Shown here piece after piece: positions 1 through 10,599 of a DNA stretch of 64,000 bases. Position numbers and translations under genes: made by a program. The notes beneath the pieces were generated by a model. It had not been told where the DNA came from. It searched no databases and saw nothing but the letters and a program-made list of their open reading frames with translations. The DNA is from Alopecurus myosuroides (Eukaryota; Streptophyta; Magnoliopsida; Poales; Poaceae). The stretch covers positions 16,115,639-16,179,638 of the forward strand of contig CM054062.1 in assembly GCA_028641055.1 (NCBI GenBank). The letters are read 5' to 3'. Within the stretch, counting starts at the first letter, position 1, and each line of letters starts with the position of its first letter.

Positions 1-474
1 TGATCGCTGTGTCCTGATGTGTTCTCTCTGTCGCCTAATCTCAACTCGTCTGCTTAAAGCCTCTGTACTCTTGTAACACGGGGCGGAATCGGACGAGAGC
101 CGGCACCGATCGTGATTGGGAATCCGCTAGAGAACCAAATCCGTAGAACCTCCCACGCCTATGCCTGGAAAGGAAGAGATTGATCACCAATTCGATAAAC
201 TCTCCGACGGCTCGCCGGCGGGGAGGCTAGGAAACCCTAGTCTCCTGGGGGCGCTAGGTCTGGAGTCGATAGCCATAGCTAAATGTAATATAGCCTCTTT
301 AACAGCTGCCCAACATAGGACATTGTTGCAAAAATGGTCAGGGCCCCGTGCCTGGAAATTCCCACCCCGGTATTTATCTATGGACCACTGTGTGTAAATT
401 ATACGGACCTGAGGTGGTCCAAGGGTTTTTCGCGGAGATATTACGTCGTTTTAGGCTAAAATTCTACATACCAA
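1..474. other. Unassigned left-edge sequence
   Basis: I recognise no gene here. A 78-codon open frame at 161-397 has no motif I know. The stretch at 60-260 is GC-rich, and 261-474 is AT-richer and ends in the left copy of the 42-bp duplication that flanks the LINE. Before the LINE arrived this sequence was continuous with position 2626 onward, so 1-474 and 2626-3360 probably belong to the same older unit. Confidence 0.3.
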
Positions 475-516
475 GCGCAGTCCAAATAAAAAGTTTTGGG
501 CTAAAAACGTGGCAGC
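475..516. repeat. Left target-site duplication of the LINE (42 bp)
   Basis: These 42 bases are repeated without a mismatch at 2584-2625, exactly flanking the LINE body and its poly(A) tract. That is the signature of target-primed reverse transcription, and it is long for a plant LINE. Confidence 0.9.
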
Positions 517-549
517 TTAATTTTCATTAGTGCAAGGGAACAGAGTACG

Positions 550-1125
550 GTGAGATTAAATGATATACTCCGGATTTATGCTAATTGTTCCGGGCAGGCT
601 GTGAATAGGGAGAAGAGTTCCATTTTCTTCAGTCCCAATACCCCATTACCGCTGAGAGAAACTTTGAAACAGTCGTTGAATATTTTTGTGGAGGCTTTCT
701 CGGAGAGGTATTTAGGCCTCCCAACAGCAGTGGGAAGATTAACAAGTGGGGCATTCGATCATATTGATGAGAGCATCCGGGCAAAGATGAATGGTTGGTC
801 TGAAAAGAACTTAGCTTGTGCAGGGAGGGAGGTGCTTCTAAAAACAGTCATTCAAGCGATCCCAACGTACAGTATGAGTTGCTTTCTGTTAACAAAAAAG
901 GTATGCAAGAATATAACTTCGTGTATGGCCAAATATTGGTGGGCAAGTTCATTAGACAAGTGATCTTTACATTGGATATCTTGGGAGAAATTAGCCGCAC
1001 CAAAACTTCAAGGTGGAATGGGTTTTCGAGATTTCCAATTATTCAACCTAGCTATGCTAGGGAAGCATGGATGGCGTTTGATGACGCATCCGGATTCTTT
1101 GTGTGCTCGGGTATTGAAAGGTAAA
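550..1125 (+). pseudogene. LINE reverse transcriptase C-terminal fragment
   Basis: The frame at 550-963 encodes the part of a plant LINE reverse transcriptase after the catalytic palm. It contains SGQAVNREKSSIFFSPNT, YLGLPTAVGR and the stretch around REVLLKTVIQAIPTYSMSCF, all typical of this family. Homology continues past the stop at 961-963 in another frame to about 1125 (LAMLGKHGWRL, then a CARVLKGKYYP-like stretch), so at least one frameshift has broken it. The protein would copy LINE RNA at the target site. The catalytic half is absent, so this fragment cannot work. Confidence 0.85.
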
Positions 1126-1235
1126 TACTATCCACGCACAAATTTATTTAAGCAACTATACCTCGCAATGCTTCGGCAACATGGAGGGCAATAATCCAGG
1201 GACGTGCAGCACTGGATACGGGTTTAATTACCCGG

Positions 1236-2552
1236 GTGGGCGATGGAACTTCTATCTCCATATGGTCGGATTTCTGGATTCCTAATACAGTAACCCGTAA
1301 GCCCATGGGTAGGCTAAATGATGAGCCACTGGTGATGGTGTCCGAGCTGATTGATCAATATACAGGACACTGGAAGGTTGATGTGATCAGGGATACTTTT
1401 CTAGCCCCCGATGCAGATGCTATTTCAAATATCCCTTTGAGAGTGGATAGAGGAGAGGATTTCCTTGCTTGGGACTTGGAGAAGAATGGTACATACTCTG
1501 TATAGTCGGCGTATCGAGCTCTTATGACTCAGAAAGAGTTGAAAACTCAAGAGGAAGGGGCGGTCGCGGAAACTTCATCGGCAAACAAACAGATGTGGAC
1601 CTCTCTATGGAAGCTCAGTGTGTTGCCCAAAGTACGAGTATTTTGGTGGCGAGTGTTACGAGGTATTCTACCTGACTCGGCCACGCTCAAGTTTCGTCAT
1701 ATTAAAACTTTGAGTACATGTGATATTTGCTTGGATATAGAGGAGGATCTGCAGCATGCGTTGATCAAGTGCACTCATGCACAAGCATTTTGGAGGGAGG
1801 CTGCTGATCGCTTTGACATACGGCTGCCAAGGTTACATCCACTAACCTGGGCCAAAGATATTCTGATGGGTGATCTTATTGCACAAGAAGATAAATGCAG
1901 GATCATTTCGATCATGCATGCGATATGGTCTTCGAGGAATAGATGGACACATGATGGTGATGCATATGATCCTGTGCATGCGATCAAACATGTTCGGGAA
2001 ACATTGGCTCTATTGGAGATGCCTACTTCACGGAACAGATCAATACAAAGCCAAGGTTGGCGACCTCCAGATCCGGGATGGGTGAAGATCAACACTGATG
2101 GAGGGTTGGCGCCGGATGTTTATAGAGGAGGTGCGGGTGGTCTTGCGAGATCTCATTTGGAGTTTCTTGGTGCATGGAGTAAGCCACTATTGGGAGTCAC
2201 TGATCCATTCATTGCGGAGCTATTAGCAATGCGAGAAGGTGTTATTTTCGCACAGCTAAGAGGGTTCTCGCACGTTATCGTTGAGACAGATTGTTTAGAG
2301 GTAGTTAACCTCTGGTCGTCGCGAGGTGATTGTCTTTCGGTCGCCAAGCCTATCTTTCAAGAAGTCGAGGAGCTGTCTTCGGGTTTTTCATCCTTTTCGG
2401 TTCAACACGTTAATCGTATTAATAATGGTCCTGCACATTTGTGTGCTAAACGTGCTTGCACGTTAGAGAGGACAGACCGTTGGCTTGATTCAAGCCTAGA
2501 TTTCTTATTGTCTAGCCTGTTCGCTGATTGTAATCGGATGATGGTGAATTAA
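1236..2552 (+). pseudogene. LINE zf-RVT and RNase H region, one nonsense codon
   Basis: One frame runs from 1236 to 2552, interrupted only by a TAG at 1503-1505. The first part holds the linker GDGTSISIWSDFWIP. Around 1590-1830 is the zinc-binding RT domain (WKLSVLPKVRVFWWRVL, then CDICLDIEEDLQHALIKC, with Cys and His ligands). From about 2080 there is an RVT_3-type RNase H with the acidic residues visible as NTDGG, AELLAM and ETDCLEVV, and a late NGPAHLCA stretch. Plant L1 lineages are known to have acquired such a domain. It would remove template RNA during second-strand synthesis. Only the single stop and the loss of upstream parts show that it is a pseudogene. Confidence 0.85.
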
Positions 2553-2583
2553 TGAAGTTCTTAGAGTTGTGCAAAAAAAAAAA

Positions 2584-2625
2584 GCGCAGTCCAAATAAAA
2601 AGTTTTGGGCTAAAAACGTGGCAGC
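2584..2625. repeat. Right target-site duplication of the LINE
   Basis: Exact copy of 475-516, directly after the LINE poly(A). Sequence 2626 onward continues the pre-insertion locus. Confidence 0.9.
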
Positions 2626-3360
2626 CCAAATTTAGGGCAGCGCCTTATTTTTTGCCCTACTTACTCCAAAATTGTAACCGTCAAGCGACTGCCCCAAAAC
2701 GTGAACCAGGCGCGAGCAGAGCGACTGCCACTCGGAACATTCACCGCCTACCCCCTCCCAACGTCTGCACCGACGCTAGGCAGAAATTCGTCACCTGGAA
2801 CTCCGGCCCCGCCCAACATCCACCGACGGACCCTTCCGCAGTCCTACGTCGCCGGAATCTCGTTGCCCGGTCTTCGGAATCGCCCATCCGCCGTCCCTAG
2901 AGCCGATGCCGAAATCGGACACTCCGCCGACGATTCTGCCACCGTCGCGACCCTGCTGCCGCTCCATCGCTTCGTACGTAGGTTGCAAAACCCTGCGATG
3001 GCAGCATCACCTAGTAGCGGCCTGCTAAGCGACAACGTGCCACACAATGGCTCGGCCGCACGCAGGTTGTTTGAGGTAATCTGCAACTCAAAAAAAATTG
3101 TTGTAGTTTTATGATTGTGATTTTAATAGGACATCAATTTGTTTGTAGATGGTTTTGATTGAAAATTCATCTGATGAGGGGTACGATTTGGAAGCCGAGA
3201 GGAAGTTTTGCGCAGCCACGCCCTATATATGGCAGCTGCCGGGGAGAGAGATGCCCTGTCTTGTTTAGCTGTTACAGCGGCAGCCGTTTTGCTACCCTAA
3301 AAGTGGAAAATTGTTGTCCTATAATTGCAAAATGGCGCAGCTATTAGATATGCTCTAAGG
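2626..3360 (+). other. Unassigned GC-rich block, possible DNA-transposon remnant
   Basis: The first 400 bases are GC-rich, with an open frame at 2701-3114 that matches nothing I recognise. A short piece at 3150-3290 has a donor-like and an acceptor-like site before it and could be a second exon. The right end, near 3340-3358, reads like the termini of PIF/Harbinger-type elements in grasses, but I found no matching left terminus. I do not assign a function. Confidence 0.2.
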
Positions 3361-3690
3361 TTGTAAATGGTTCAGATCGAATCAAATTTATTATTACCAT
3401 GTCTTTTAACGTCGTTAGACTCAAAGTGAATCACATAACAACCAGTTGTGGATTCATATGCGGATACATACGTTCATGGATTCCGATAGAAAATGAAGCA
3501 GACTCCTGGCAGAAATAAAATTAGTTGGATAGTTTTGTGCATGTCTATACATTGGCAAACCATAATGAAGAAAAAATTTGTTCAACGACTATGTAAGTGA
3601 GATGATATGCTAGATTTGCTTACCTTTTGGGTTGAAATATTCGGTTTAAAACCATTGAATTATCTTAATTAATTTTCGGATAATAAATAT
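3361..3690. other. AT-rich sequence, nothing recognised
   Basis: No long open frame, no terminal repeats and no similarity to other parts of the window that I could see. Confidence 0.3.
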
Positions 3691-3692
3691 TA

Positions 3693-3814
3693 CTCCCTCC
3701 GTCCAAAAATAAATGTCACAAAGTTTGACAAAAGTGGATGTATCTAACACTAAATTATGTCTAGATACATCCATTTTTGTCAAGCTTTGTCACATTTAAT
3801 TCGGATGGAGGGAG
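3693..3814. mobile_element. Stowaway MITE, 122 bp
   Basis: The ends are CTCCCTCCGTCC and GGATGGAGGGAG, perfect terminal inverted repeats. A TA dinucleotide flanks each side (3691-3692 and 3815-3816), which is the Tc1/mariner target. The interior is almost wholly self-complementary, with the arms meeting near 3750. It has no coding capacity and would need a mariner transposase from elsewhere. Its interior is closely similar to the MITE at 10250. Confidence 0.95.
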
Positions 3815-3816
3815 TA

Positions 3817-4289
3817 TATTGCTTTTTTGACATATACATCCTATATCATATCCAGTGCCAAGTTCAGAATCAAATAGCCTTATTTTTCATATTTCGTTAA
3901 ACTAGATATGTATTCTTTAAACACGATTAAAAAGCGGCACGGAATTTATCCTATTCGGTATACCTATTAATTCTAGCCGACTTAATATTAAGAATAGATG
4001 TTTATTAAACAAATGACATTTTAAAATCCTTATGGAAGAGGGAGCATTGCATGATCTGTTATGCAATACTACTCGAAGGGTAAAGTCTCAGATGGAGTCC
4101 AAACCTACCGGCACTCCTTTTTGAAAAGGAGTGATGGGGTAAAAAAAGGACTTTTCGACATACTAGGTTCCGCAAGTTAGAGCAACAACCTTTACAGAAC
4201 CAATACGGTAATCTGTATAACGCTGTGCAGAGAAAAAAAGTTTATGTCGTAGGGTAATTGCTAATGAGCATCCAAATATTCAGTTTCGG
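3817..4289. other. AT-rich sequence, nothing recognised
   Basis: No coding frame, terminal repeat or RNA motif was recognised. A short inverted repeat (ACTCCTTTTTGAAAAGGAGT) sits near 4112-4131. Confidence 0.3.
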
Positions 4290-4690
4290 TTTTCTATTGT
4301 AGGTGACAACTTGGAGAGCTGGATGCACCTTGTAGAGAGGCTTTATGTTTGTTCAGCTGTTGGAGGATAGTGACTTTTTACAGTGGAAACTAACACACAT
4401 GGGTAAATTTAACCAAATATTTTTACGCTGATTTGATGAATGGCTACACTCGTTTCTTTCGGAAGATTAAGGTACCACTGAAAAATTAAGATTATTATAT
4501 GGTTGCTCCATCGCAAAGTCTTGCTAACCAAGGATAATCCTCTGATATGAAATTGGACAGGGTGTACGAAGTGTGTGTTTTTGTCATCAAGAGGAAACCG
4601 TTGAACACCTTTCTATATCTTGCTTTGGAGACTAATTTATTTTACTCTCATTATTTACCCTCCAACTAGTATTACTATTTTTGTGATAAA
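4290..4690 (+). pseudogene. Decayed zf-RVT fragment of a non-LTR retrotransposon
   Basis: Short translated pieces in several frames line up with the zinc-binding domain at the end of plant LINE-type polyproteins: a LQWKLTHMGKFNQ-like start near 4380, FFRKIKVPLKN near 4460, then LLTKDNPLI, NWTGCTKCVFCHQEETVEHLSISCFG near 4550-4630. The Cys/His pattern is partly kept. Stops and frameshifts are frequent, so this is much older than the LINE at 517. No poly(A) or target duplication is visible. Confidence 0.6.
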
Positions 4691-4732
4691 CTGCAAGTTT
4701 TCATCGGGCTACTTACTAGATCCATATGTGCT

Positions 4733-6300
4733 TGATACGTCTTCAACGTATCTATAATTTCTGATACTCCATGATGATATTATACAAATTGCTACATGTT
4801 TTCTCTCTTCTTTATGTCATTTTTACACGTTTTCCGGGACTAACCTATTAACAAGATGCCAAGTGTCAGTTCGCCGTTTTCTGCTGTTTTTTATTTTAGA
4901 AAAATTGTTCTGAAAATATTCTTGGAATTGGACCCCACAAATTCCAAAGTTCCTATTTTCCCTGGAAGCATCTAGAAGATCGAAGAGGAGTCGAAGACGG
5001 GCACCAGGGGGCCCACACCATGGGGTGGCGCGCCCCCCTTGGTCGCACCGAGGGGTGGTGTGGGGCCCCCAGGGCTCCACCGCCTTTGCCTTTTCGCCTA
5101 TTTATTTCCCCCGGATGGAAAACCCTAGAGAGCTGATAAAAAATCCCCAAAAAGTTCTGCAGCCGCCGTCTTCCTCAACCCTAGACCAGGGGGTTCTAAA
5201 GCTGTCTCCCGGCACCCTGCCGGAGAGGAGATCATCACCGGAGTCCTCTTCATCACCATGCCTGCCTCCGGAGTGATGCGTGAGTAGTTCATCCTTGGAC
5301 TACGGGTCCATAACAGTAGCTAGATGGTTGTCTTCTCCTCCTATGCTTCCATGTTTAGATCTCGTGAGCTGCCTAACATGATCGAGATTGTTCTTATGTA
5401 ACTCTATGTGCTGTGTTTGCTGGGATCCGATGAATATTGAACTTATGCCAAGTTGACTATAGTCTTTATTGCATATGTTATTTGTGATCTTGCACGCTTT
5501 CTGTTGTTAGTGGCGCTCTGGCCAAGTAGTTGCTGGTGACTCCAAGAGGGAGTATTTATGCTCGATAGTGGGTTTATGCCTCCTTTGCATCTGTGCTCGA
5601 GTGACATAAACGTGATGCGGGAGTATGTGTTGTTGCCACTAGGGAGAAAACAGCGGTTTGAGTGCCCGCGTGTCGAATCATTGCTTACATTACACACATT
5701 GCTTAATGTGATTATCTGTTGCTTGCAACTTAATACCTAAGGGGTTCGGATGATAACCTGAGGGTGGATTATTAGTCATAAATGCAGTTGGATTGCGGTC
5801 TATGTATATTGTTGTAATGCCCGCACTAAATATCATAGTAGTCATCATTTCATGAATGTGCACTATGGTGCAACCTTTATTTGTCAATTTCTTTGCTGTA
5901 ATTTGTTCACCCAGCATGCTATCTTTTATGAAGAGGCACCACTAGTGAACATCTGAACCCCGTTCTATTTTCCTACACTGTTAAACAAACCACTACAATT
6001 TCCTGTTTTTTTACTTACTGCAAGCATACATTATTTTCCACACTATAAGTCTAATCTTTGTTTTCAGCAAGACCGGTGAGATTGACAACCTCACTGTACC
6101 GTTGGGACAAAGTATTTTGGTTGTGTAGTGTGCATGTTCCGGGTTGTTGCTGACACCGGTGAGCCATCACCACCGTCAGTGGTATCAAACTTCCGAAGAC
6201 CCTATTTCTCCTACTGGATTGATAACCTTGGTTCTTAACTGAGTGAAATTCTTACCGCTGCACTCATCTCACACTCCTCTTAGGGTTCCCAACGCACCAT
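4733..6300 (+). mobile_element. Degenerate Athila-like LTR with leader (old copy)
   Basis: This segment begins TGATACGTCTTCAACGTATC and aligns by eye along its length with the LTR at 21916-23494, including the GC-rich hairpin near 5015-5075, the TATA-like stretch near 5096, and the block from 5540 to 6230. After it, at 6326-6343, lies a recognisable but mutated tRNA-Asp primer-binding site. It is therefore the left LTR of an element whose interior was lost shortly after the primer site. It is more diverged than the copies at 13485 and 21916, so it is older. Confidence 0.75.
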
Positions 6301-6325
6301 CCATAGTTTATGTAGCAAGAATTTC

Positions 6326-6343
6326 TGGCACCATTGATAGGGA
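6326..6343 (+). promoter_or_regulatory. Degenerate primer-binding site (tRNA-Asp type)
   Basis: The 18 bases match the perfect site at 31572-31589 at most positions but carry several changes. It lies about 25 bases after the LTR end. Confidence 0.5.
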
Positions 6344-6439
6344 TTTAAAGTCAACTCTGCAAGCGATCAGTGCTCCTATCTTGGCTACTAGATGCACTTA
6401 GTTGATGACGGTTGTTCGATCTATATACAAATAGGGGTG

Positions 6440-7719
6440 GCTGGCTTCGCACTAGACGACTACAATACGTGTAGTTGTGTTATTATTCTTTTTTTCATTG
6501 GTTGATTCATGTTGCCACGTTGTACAACCCATGATTGTAAAATTTAAAACATTGTACTCTTTCGAGTTTGTTATTGAGAGCAACTCCAGCAGATCCCGGA
6601 TAAATAAATACATCCAGGAAAAAAAGGATACATGAATCGAAAAAAAAAAGATTTTTGCGGGATGGAGCACCTCGAGGCAGAACAAATCCCGGAAACGTGT
6701 ACGACAAATTCAAATAGAAATTTCATGCTAGTTTTCTCCGGCGATCATGACCTAATCGACAGAAACTGAAGCTTAACTTCGTCAACAACAACTGAAACTT
6801 TCATCGACAAAACCTGGAACTAAAAGTAAAACTAGAAATTAAAACTGCAGGGTCGGCTGCGGTCTTCTTCAACTACGGTCTTCACAACTCGATCCCGATG
6901 TGGTGAAGGCTAGTGGTCCGGCCGACTGCCAGCCATCGCATCGTCGTCCTTTGCTTCGGCGAGGCGGGCCTCCCTGTCTTCTTCTCCATCGACAACGCCT
7001 TTTCCGCGACCACCACCTCTTCGTCGGCCGCTTACGTGCGGTGGTGCATCGGATACAGTACCTTCACCAGCTTGTACTTCGTGATGGTGATCCGGACGCG
7101 CTTGTCGGTTTCGCCGCCGCCGAAGGTGACAGTGACCTCCGCCGACAGCGGGTCGTCCTCGAAGACGATGGGAGCAGCCACGGAACTCCTGGCCTCCGCG
7201 TCGCCCGTTCCCGCCACGGGAGCAGTTAGTGGCACGTACCATGGGTGGTTCGCGTCAGGATGTTTCCCGCTAACCGCTTGCTCTTTAGATTCCCTCTTTT
7301 GCTAGAGGGAGTTGAGCGACAGCGACCGGCCTCCTCTTCGACGGGAGACAACGGAGTCCTTCCTCGCGGTCACCATCCCGACCTTCGTCGTGGCCTCCTG
7401 AGGCACCGCGCACGGCTGATCCGCGCATTGCGTCGGAATCGCTCGCCGGAGCTCGAGTGCGCAGAGGCGGAGGGTTTCAGAGACGGATCACCTAAATCCG
7501 TCCCGACCCACTAGATATAGCAACGGAGGGGTGGAAAATAGTGGATCCTGAAAAAGTTTTCCTGGGGCGGCCCGATATGCGGTATATGTTCGGGACCAAA
7601 AAATAGGGGCCGTCCCGCATATAGGGCGAAAAAATAGCGCACAGCGAGGTTTTCCGGCTTTGAAAGCCCGCCATTTTTTCGAGACAGTTTGATTAAGTAC
7701 TACTCTAGCGGACAGTGAT
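6440..7719. other. Unassigned region with a GC-rich block
   Basis: Position 6574 onward reads GAGAGCAACTCCAGCAGATC, which resembles the ends of some hAT or Harbinger elements, but I could not find a matching right end. 6860-7520 is GC-rich with overlapping open frames on both strands (for example 7032-7235 minus, 6913-7305 plus); none shows a family motif I know. It may be a gene fragment carried by a DNA transposon. No function is proposed. Confidence 0.25.
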
Positions 7720-7727
7720 GTTATTAT

Positions 7728-8226
7728 CAAAGTTTTAAATAGCCGGCTATAGCCTTTCAAGAGGGTCGGGGCTACGGCTAGAGTCTTCATAGCCTGAATG
7801 GATAATAGCCGCTAATTGTGCGGCTAAATGGATATAGCCTCGATTTATCCACTTAGCCCGGCTATATCCCATCAAGGACACCAAAATTTATCTCCAAAAT
7901 TTGTAACTCGGCCAATTTCGGATCCTAAATCAACCACCATTGATACTGTTGTTGTGAAGTACGAGCGTGTCCCATGACGGCCTGGTTCAGGAGTACTGAA
8001 CTGTGTCATGAATAGCTACTATTTGAACTCCTAATTACTCGTACATCACCTATGTTGTTACATTAAAAATATGTGAATAATGGTATAGATACGATTATAT
8101 GTTGTCTATTTTTTTAAAAAAAACAATATTTAGCAAAATGGCTATATGGTTATAGCCCGGCAATAGCCTTTCGTAGCTTCTGAAATCGTCGGGGCTATAT
8201 GCAATAGACCGCTATTTTAAACTTTG
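7728..8226. mobile_element. hAT-type MITE with 8-bp target duplication
   Basis: The ends are CAAAGTTTTAAATAGC and its near inverse GCTATTTTAAACTTTG, imperfect terminal inverted repeats. The octamer GTTATTAT flanks the element at 7720-7727 and 8227-8234. An 8-bp duplication is characteristic of the hAT superfamily. Subterminal GGCTATAGCC-like motifs recur at both ends in both orientations and may be transposase binding repeats. There is no coding capacity in its 499 bp. Confidence 0.85.
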
Positions 8227-8234
8227 GTTATTAT

Positions 8235-10249
8235 GTATAAAGTTGGTTAAAGTTTAAAAAGTTTGATCAAGATCAATTTTAGAGGTACACTTATTCAAAT
8301 ACGGAGGGAGGACTTCCGCCTCAAAATAATGTTTTGAGACGGATGGACCTAAAAACTCATGAATGTACACGAAATTCGACCAGAAGCATCCGAGAAGATT
8401 CGTGGACTGGTTGATCGAGCTCCACGAGGTCACAAGTCAGCACACGGGGTACGTACTCCTAGTCTCCTACTTCCCTGGAAGAAGTCCAGAAGCCACACGC
8501 CTCGGAACTCTCCACACAAGTACAGTACCCACGCAGGACAGGAAGCGTCGACATTCGCCATCCCTCCGCCTCAAAGCCCACAAGACGCCGTCGCGATCCG
8601 CGTTGCACCCTCCGCCTGTCGGCCGGCCGCTCCTGCTACCCGTCGGCCGAATCGATCTGATCCTGATCCTATCCGGAGGCATGCGCGAGCAGAATCCACA
8701 CGCATATTCCAGCCTAACCTAACACGCCAACGTCATCTAATCCAACACAGATGCATCCGGCCCGGATCGAGGCTTAATTCTGGGCTTTGTCGCTGCCGGA
8801 AAGCGCTGTCGCGTGCGGTGGCTCTGCGTTAAGTAACTTGTAGGGAGCCACAACCGCAACTTGGTGGGTACAGTACGTATGTACCGCGGGGTGACGCACG
8901 GCACGTTGACGGCGATGCCAAAAGAGCCCGCGCTTTGGAGCTAACTATGCAGGATTTGTTGGAATATCCGCTAGATTCGCCCCTCCATTCGGCCGGGCCA
9001 GGGTGACGATCGGTGTAAACAAAGGCGAGGCTAATTGCAGCTGTAGTCATCCAACTAATCATAGTGGAAGCTTTGCGAATTATTAATGTGCCAGAAACAA
9101 ACTGCGCTTTTGGCTGGCTGGCTCTTACTTTTTGCGCTGATGCAATGCAACGAGCCAACTTGCCAATACTTTTCTAGAAGAAGAACGAAATCAACTGCTC
9201 GTAGCATGCGGCTTTCTCCTGGGTCGCGGTACAAAGCAAAGGCCCCATAGGTGACAAGTGGGAAATGTATTTTTATTTAATCGAGAATTATTAAACTTGA
9301 TGCCCACTTCGGGATCAGCCGAAAGCGTCCCTTCCGAGGAGCGAGCGGGTGCCCCAGGCGTCCTTGTGCTTATCCACTCCAAGATTTTCCGAAAAGGGCT
9401 CTGATTGGAGAACATGGCCGACCGGACCGGCCGCCGCATCATCATCCGTCGTGTCTCGTCTCCAGCGAGCGAAGCGTAGAAAACTGACGGCAGACCCCTC
9501 CGTGCCCGGGAGGGACCTCTCGCGTGCAACTTTGCTTCTGCCGCCAGGACGGGGGCCCTTTCTCGTGTGCAGCTGTCGCGTCGGGAGATCCTGTGGCGGG
9601 GGAGGCTGCCCTCCTGTGGCTGTGAGGCGTCGCTGTCTGGACACTTGTCGCCGTTGCGCTGGGAGAGTGTGGTCGCGAGGGAGGCTGCCCGAGTCCGCGC
9701 GCCGTGCCGTTTCAGTACGAAATCAGCTGTGCTCTAACATTTCTGGACGATTTTTCTTGTCCAATTTCGATCCATACATTTTCGGTCGAAAGCATCCGGT
9801 CAGTAAAAGTATTATGATTTCATTTCGGACGGATACGGACCTGAACCACTCGACGGTACGTCACCTATAGGTAACAGGCCCCGACTGTCAGTATGGCCCA
9901 TGCCCGAAGTCAGAGCATGCAGCGGGGCTGATCACGGAAGGTTTCCGTCCTCGGGGCTCGTGGCGTACGAGTAGCCTGTTTCTGTATACTCGTGCTCGGC
10001 ATGGGTGAAGTTCAGGAAAAAAAGAAGCAACCAACGCCTCGATCGTTCCCTGAAGTACTTTACCGTGGTGGTACGTATTTATTGCGAGCGGGACGTGCCA
10101 GCAGCATAGCGTTACAACGGTATGAGTCTGTTCTCTCTCTTGCCACGGTCTACAGCGAGAGAGCAGTGGGTAGATGTACGCCCACATCAATCTTGCCAAG
10201 ATAGATGTGCAGTAACAAAAAGAGCATTTGTTTCGCGTTAGTTAAAGTA
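8235..10249. other. Unassigned, partly GC-rich low-repeat region
   Basis: A single Stowaway-like end (ACGGAGGGAG) is seen at 8301-8310 without a partner. 8360-8830 and 9300-9870 are GC-rich with open frames (8359-8832, 9349-9870), but these have the composition-driven look of chance frames and no motif I recognise. 9870-10249 holds nothing I can name. Confidence 0.25.
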
Positions 10250-10372
10250 CTTCCTCCGTCTCAAATTAATTGTCTCAAAGTTTGACAAAAATGGATGTAT
10301 CTAGACATAATTTAGTGTTAGATACATCCACTTTTGTCAAAGTTTGAGACAATTAATTTGAGATGGGGCGAG
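10250..10372. mobile_element. Stowaway MITE, 123 bp
   Basis: Begins CTTCCTCCGTCTCAAATTAA, ends with the inverse arm (mutated to GGGGCGAG at the tip), and is flanked by TA at 10248-10249 and 10373-10374. The two arms are complementary through the middle. Its core resembles the MITE at 3693-3814, so the two are close relatives. Confidence 0.9.
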
Positions 10373-10449
10373 TACAACATGAGCTGTTTGTTTGGTACAA
10401 TGTTTTATGCTTTAAAAGGTTGAATACATTTAAATACATTCATCCTAGT

Positions 10450-10474
10450 GACATTTATTTTGAGACGGAGGAAG
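10450..10474. mobile_element. Orphan right end of a Stowaway MITE
   Basis: ACATTTATTTTGAGACGGAG continues to GAAG and is followed by TA (10475-10476). No left arm is visible, so this is a truncated copy lying just right of the complete MITE. Confidence 0.55.
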
Positions 10475-10599
10475 TAACAAAACATACCCCTTTCTTATCA
10501 GAGGAAACATACATGTATAGTTGTTGTGCATTCTCCACATGCGGCTAAAAATATCTTCTGGAGTATTTCCCATATGATGTGGTTTATCCCGTCACACAC

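Larger units (their letters stand above)
517..2583 (+). mobile_element. 5'-truncated L1-type LINE with RNase H domain
   Basis: This is a non-LTR retrotransposon remnant of about 2.07 kb. It begins inside the reverse transcriptase palm, just after where the catalytic box should be. It continues through the C-terminal RT region, a zinc-binding RT domain and an RNase H domain, and ends in an A tract at 2573-2583. A perfect 42-bp direct repeat flanks it. ORF1, the endonuclease and the RT fingers are missing, as is usual when reverse transcription stops early. The copy is dead: it has frameshifts near 960-1235 and a stop codon at 1503. Confidence 0.9.

Noticed and set aside
9349..9870. 173-codon frame as a gene
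   Set aside because: GC-rich, with long frames on both strands and no family motif; most likely a chance frame.
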